64,000 bases of DNA. It comes from PoT sp049331405 (lineage in GTDB: Bacteria; Planctomycetota; Planctomycetia; Isosphaerales; Isosphaeraceae). The translations under genes and the position numbers were made by a program. The notes beneath the pieces were generated by a model. That model searched no databases and was not told the DNA's origin. It saw only the letters and a list, made by a program, of their open reading frames with translations. Shown piece by piece: positions 61,976 through 64,000 of this stretch. The stretch is taken from positions 1,984,001 through 2,048,000 of the forward strand of contig NZ_CP186274.1 of assembly GCF_049331405.1 (NCBI RefSeq), read 5' to 3'. Each line of letters starts with the position of its first letter. Position 1 is the stretch's first letter.

Positions 61976-62626
61976 TCAACGGTTCTTGTGACTCTGACGG
62001 CCGGCCTTGGCGTGCTGCTCGGAGTTGCCGCCTCGGGTTTCCGAGCCGCCGTCTTCGTCGAGGTCGTCTTCGTCCTGGTCTTCGGCCAGCGATCCGCGCT
62101 CGTTAGCATTCTTCGCCGAAGATCGATTGGACGAGCGTCCGTTCCGCTTGTTAGTGCGCGATGAGCCGCTCACGTCGAAGTCGACATCGGCTTCATCGTT
62201 ACCCTCGTCATCGTCCTCGTCCTGTTCGGCCTGACGTCCCCGGCCGCCGTGCGAGGCCAGGCCGCCCTTGCGGGCGATCTCGCGCTGTTCCTCGGGATCC
62301 ATCGCCGCGAAGCCGCGTCGGCTGTGCTCGTGGGCCGCGGTGCTGTGGCTGTGGGCGACGCGAGTGTGGCGATCCGCCTCCTCGGTGTTGCCGGCCGCGT
62401 GATGGTGAGCGGCCTGGCGGTGGTGATGTGCGGCCGACTCATGATGGAAGGCGGCATTCCCGTGATGGGACGCCCGGCCCCCCTTACGGCCGGCCGCGGC
62501 GGCCTCTTCCGAGTCGAATTCGTGGGCCGTCCCGCGGCGATGCGCCGCCAGGCCTCCTTGCCTGGCGATCTCGCGCTGTTCTTCCGGATCCATGGCCGCA
62601 AAACCATGTCGGCTTCGTTCTACCAT
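61976..62626 (-). CDS. KGG-repeat stress protein with His-rich linker and acidic tail
   Basis: A 216-residue protein with two copies of GFAAMDPEEQREIAR (8-22 and about 105-119), each leading to a QGG/KGG turn; another KGG lies at 48-50. These KGG motifs are typical of general stress proteins. Between them is a stretch of about 45 residues with some 15 His, in runs such as FHHESAAHHHRQAAHHH. The tail is acidic (EDDDEGNDEADVDFDV) then Ser/Asn-rich. The protein is likely disordered, and metal or nucleic acid binding by the His region is possible (inference). ATG 62626 has GGGAG eight bases upstream. Confidence 0.82.
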   Translation of the reverse strand: MVERSRHGFAAMDPEEQREIARQGGLAAHRRGTAHEFDSEEAAAAGRKGGRASHHGNAAFHHESAAHHHRQAAHHHAAGNTEEADRHTRVAHSHSTAAHEHSRRGFAAMDPEEQREIARKGGLASHGGRGRQAEQDEDDDEGNDEADVDFDVSGSSRTNKRNGRSSNRSSAKNANERGSLAEDQDEDDLDEDGGSETRGGNSEQHAKAGRQSHKNR

Positions 62627-63429
62627 GATAGGTTCTCCCTAGATGTCCCGGCTGATCGACACCCCGCAACTTCGACCACTTTCGCCAAGACTGGACGAAA
62701 GAGAGGGGGGAATTGGGCGGTTACTCGATCGAACCATCCTCATGTGCCAACGCTGGCATCCAGAAGCAACCACGGTGCCGATCGGGACGACTCGCGATGT
62801 CGACGAAGTCGGGACGACCTGACTCGCGGGTCGTAGGGGGGAGGTGTCGACATGGTCCGCGGAATTAACCCCAAGGCAATCCCGCCTTTAACAAATCAAA
62901 TTATCGAAATACATAGTGAAATAAAATCGTCCGGGCCAGCCTCATCCCTTGCTGCCGGTTCGCGACCCGGTCTTGAGGATTTCCATCAACCGAGAATCGT
63001 CTTGCTCTGTCATGTTGATGACTTAACAAGCTCGAGCGGGCGCCTGCAAATCCGGGCATTTCGTCATTCGTCGAGGCTGCTGAATGGCCTGATCCTGACA
63101 GCCATTTGTCCTTGTGTGCGGCAGCGGACAGACGGGCCGGACCGCTTCTTCTATCCTGAGAGTTTTACGCGGCTGTTCACGGATTCTTGGAAAATGCTGC
63201 ACATGTTGGGATCGAGCGAGACTCTGGTGGACAAGGGTAGGCGAACTCAAGCGGGAGATTGAGCGATTCCGGGGTAAGTCATCAACTCCATCGCTCACGT
63301 TGGCGGTACAATTGCGTATTCGTGCCAAGTGGATGCGAGGGGTGAGGCGAGCGGATCAGTCCGCCCGGCGGGCATTCCGCCAAGCGTTGGTCGTAGAAAC
63401 TCAAGGCTGGAGTTTACCGAGCGGTCGCG
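62627..63429. other. Long region with at most one doubtful gene
   Basis: These 803 bases lie between the KGG gene and the isochorismatase-fold gene. Composition drops in places. Apart from the doubtful frame at 62852-63262, no gene, RNA or repeat is supported. Confidence 0.45.
62852..63262 (+). CDS. Doubtful small gene
   Basis: A 136-residue frame begins at ATG 62852, seven bases after a GGGGGGAGG run, which resembles a strong ribosome site. However, the product (MVRGINPKAIPPLTNQII...) has no domain, mixed composition and no neighbours to support it. It may be a decaying gene or chance. Confidence 0.25.
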   Translation: MVRGINPKAIPPLTNQIIEIHSEIKSSGPASSLAAGSRPGLEDFHQPRIVLLCHVDDLTSSSGRLQIRAFRHSSRLLNGLILTAICPCVRQRTDGPDRFFYPESFTRLFTDSWKMLHMLGSSETLVDKGRRTQAGD

Positions 63430-64000
63430 ATGACGAAGAGCCAAAATCTGCACGGCAATGCGCCAGACAAGTCCAGCGTGGCGCTGGTCCTGATCGACAC
63501 GATCAATGACCTGGAGTTCCCCGAAGGGGATCAGATCCTCCGGCCGGCCCTGGCGATGGCCAAACGCCTGGTCGAGCTGAAGAGGCGGGCGAAGGCGGCG
63601 GGGATCCCCGTGATCTACGTCAATGACAACTTCGGACGCTGGCGTTCGAACTTCCACGCGCAGATCGAGCACTGCCTCAAGGATGGCGTCCGGGGCAAGG
63701 AGCTCGTCGAGATTTTGAGGCCGGATGAGGACGACTACTTCGTCCTGAAGCCCAAGCACTCCGCCTTCTTCTCCACGACACTCGACATCCTGCTCGACTA
63801 CCTGGGCACACAGACGCTGATCCTGACCGGGCTCGCCGGGAACATCTGCGTCCTCTTCACGGCGAACGACGCTTATATGAGGGACATCGGCCTCTACGTG
63901 CCCTCCGACTGCACGGCGTCGAACACCGAGGAGATCAACGCGATCGCGTTGGCCCAGATGGAAGAGGTCCTCAAGGCCGACATCCGCCCTTCGACGGAGA
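63430..64000 (+). CDS. Isochorismatase-fold cysteine hydrolase (partial, runs off the window)
   Basis: The first 190 residues of a protein cut by the end of the window. It has VALVLIDTINDL with D23, FVLKPKHSAFFST with K109, and LILTGLAGNICVLF with C140, the Asp-Lys-Cys catalytic triad of the isochorismatase-like family. Family members hydrolyse nicotinamide, ureidoacrylate, N-carbamoyl compounds or isochorismate. The loop VNDNFGRWRSNF is like planctomycete and actinobacterial members of unknown use. The stop codon lies outside, within a few residues if the length is normal (about 190-220). Confidence 0.85.
   Translation, partial: MTKSQNLHGNAPDKSSVALVLIDTINDLEFPEGDQILRPALAMAKRLVELKRRAKAAGIPVIYVNDNFGRWRSNFHAQIEHCLKDGVRGKELVEILRPDEDDYFVLKPKHSAFFSTTLDILLDYLGTQTLILTGLAGNICVLFTANDAYMRDIGLYVPSDCTASNTEEINAIALAQMEEVLKADIRPSTE

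Overview
The window looks like a chromosomal segment of a planctomycete, most probably of the Isosphaeraceae (inference). It is GC-rich (39 of 60 bases are G or C in the line starting at 36481). It carries family types common in that phylum: a secreted DUF1080 protein, two surface proteins with an N-terminal LExR-type motif, an ECF sigma factor fused to a membrane and sugar-binding module, a type III glutamine synthetase, a bacterial SUI1 factor and several proteins with no obvious relatives elsewhere. No rRNA, tRNA, CRISPR array, insertion sequence or replication origin was seen.

Region 1 (1-13 kb) is mostly housekeeping: a glycine-rich RRM protein, a NifU-type Fe-S scaffold, HemW, an orphan ParA, an RNase HII-like protein overlapping an SDR epimerase, then a lower-GC PIN/antitoxin pair, an RCK membrane protein, UDP-glucuronate decarboxylase, a cyclic-phosphate receiver protein with a small partner, DapB and threonine synthase. 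Region 2 (13-30 kb) holds an ArsR regulator, a secreted BON protein, an isomerase-like TIM barrel, a small HNH protein, a secreted protein with a CCxxC metal-site-like domain, an SDR, an RluA pseudouridine synthase with a TPR membrane protein, a nitroreductase, a DUF1080 protein, and two large transporters (APC permease and CstA) facing each other across a shared terminator. Then comes a SUI1/DinB/unknown operon.

Region 3 (30-43 kb) has sulfite reductase CysI, IF-1, a surface alpha/beta hydrolase with an SD-supported TTG start, a nucleotidyltransferase-HD protein, a cytochrome P450, an AT-rich insert coding a TPR protein with a HEPN-type RNHAEH motif, and a minus-strand group of Y-family DNA polymerase, a compact SRAP-like protein and a PA0069-type radical SAM enzyme that I read as a possible DNA-damage module. 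Region 4 (43-51 kb) is a glycan region: a GT4 with a C-terminal extension, a beta-helix/Calx-beta surface protein, a fused GT2-GT4, and two small helical proteins.

Region 5 (51-64 kb) has a PEGA protein, the sigma factor fusion, a double zinc-ribbon protein, glutamine synthetase III, a CCxxC lipoprotein, an OB-HD (YhaM-like) phosphohydrolase, a CrtI/PYROXD2-type flavoprotein, a DUF892 ferritin-like protein, a His-rich KGG stress protein and the first 190 residues of an isochorismatase-fold hydrolase. Converging genes are often separated by long, nearly perfect hairpins (13821, 26275, 48029), probably bidirectional terminators.

The best candidates for undescribed biology are the sigma-TM-sugar-binding fusion, the polymerase/SRAP-like/radical SAM cluster with a predicted leaderless promoter, and the HEPN-TPR protein on the AT-rich insert.
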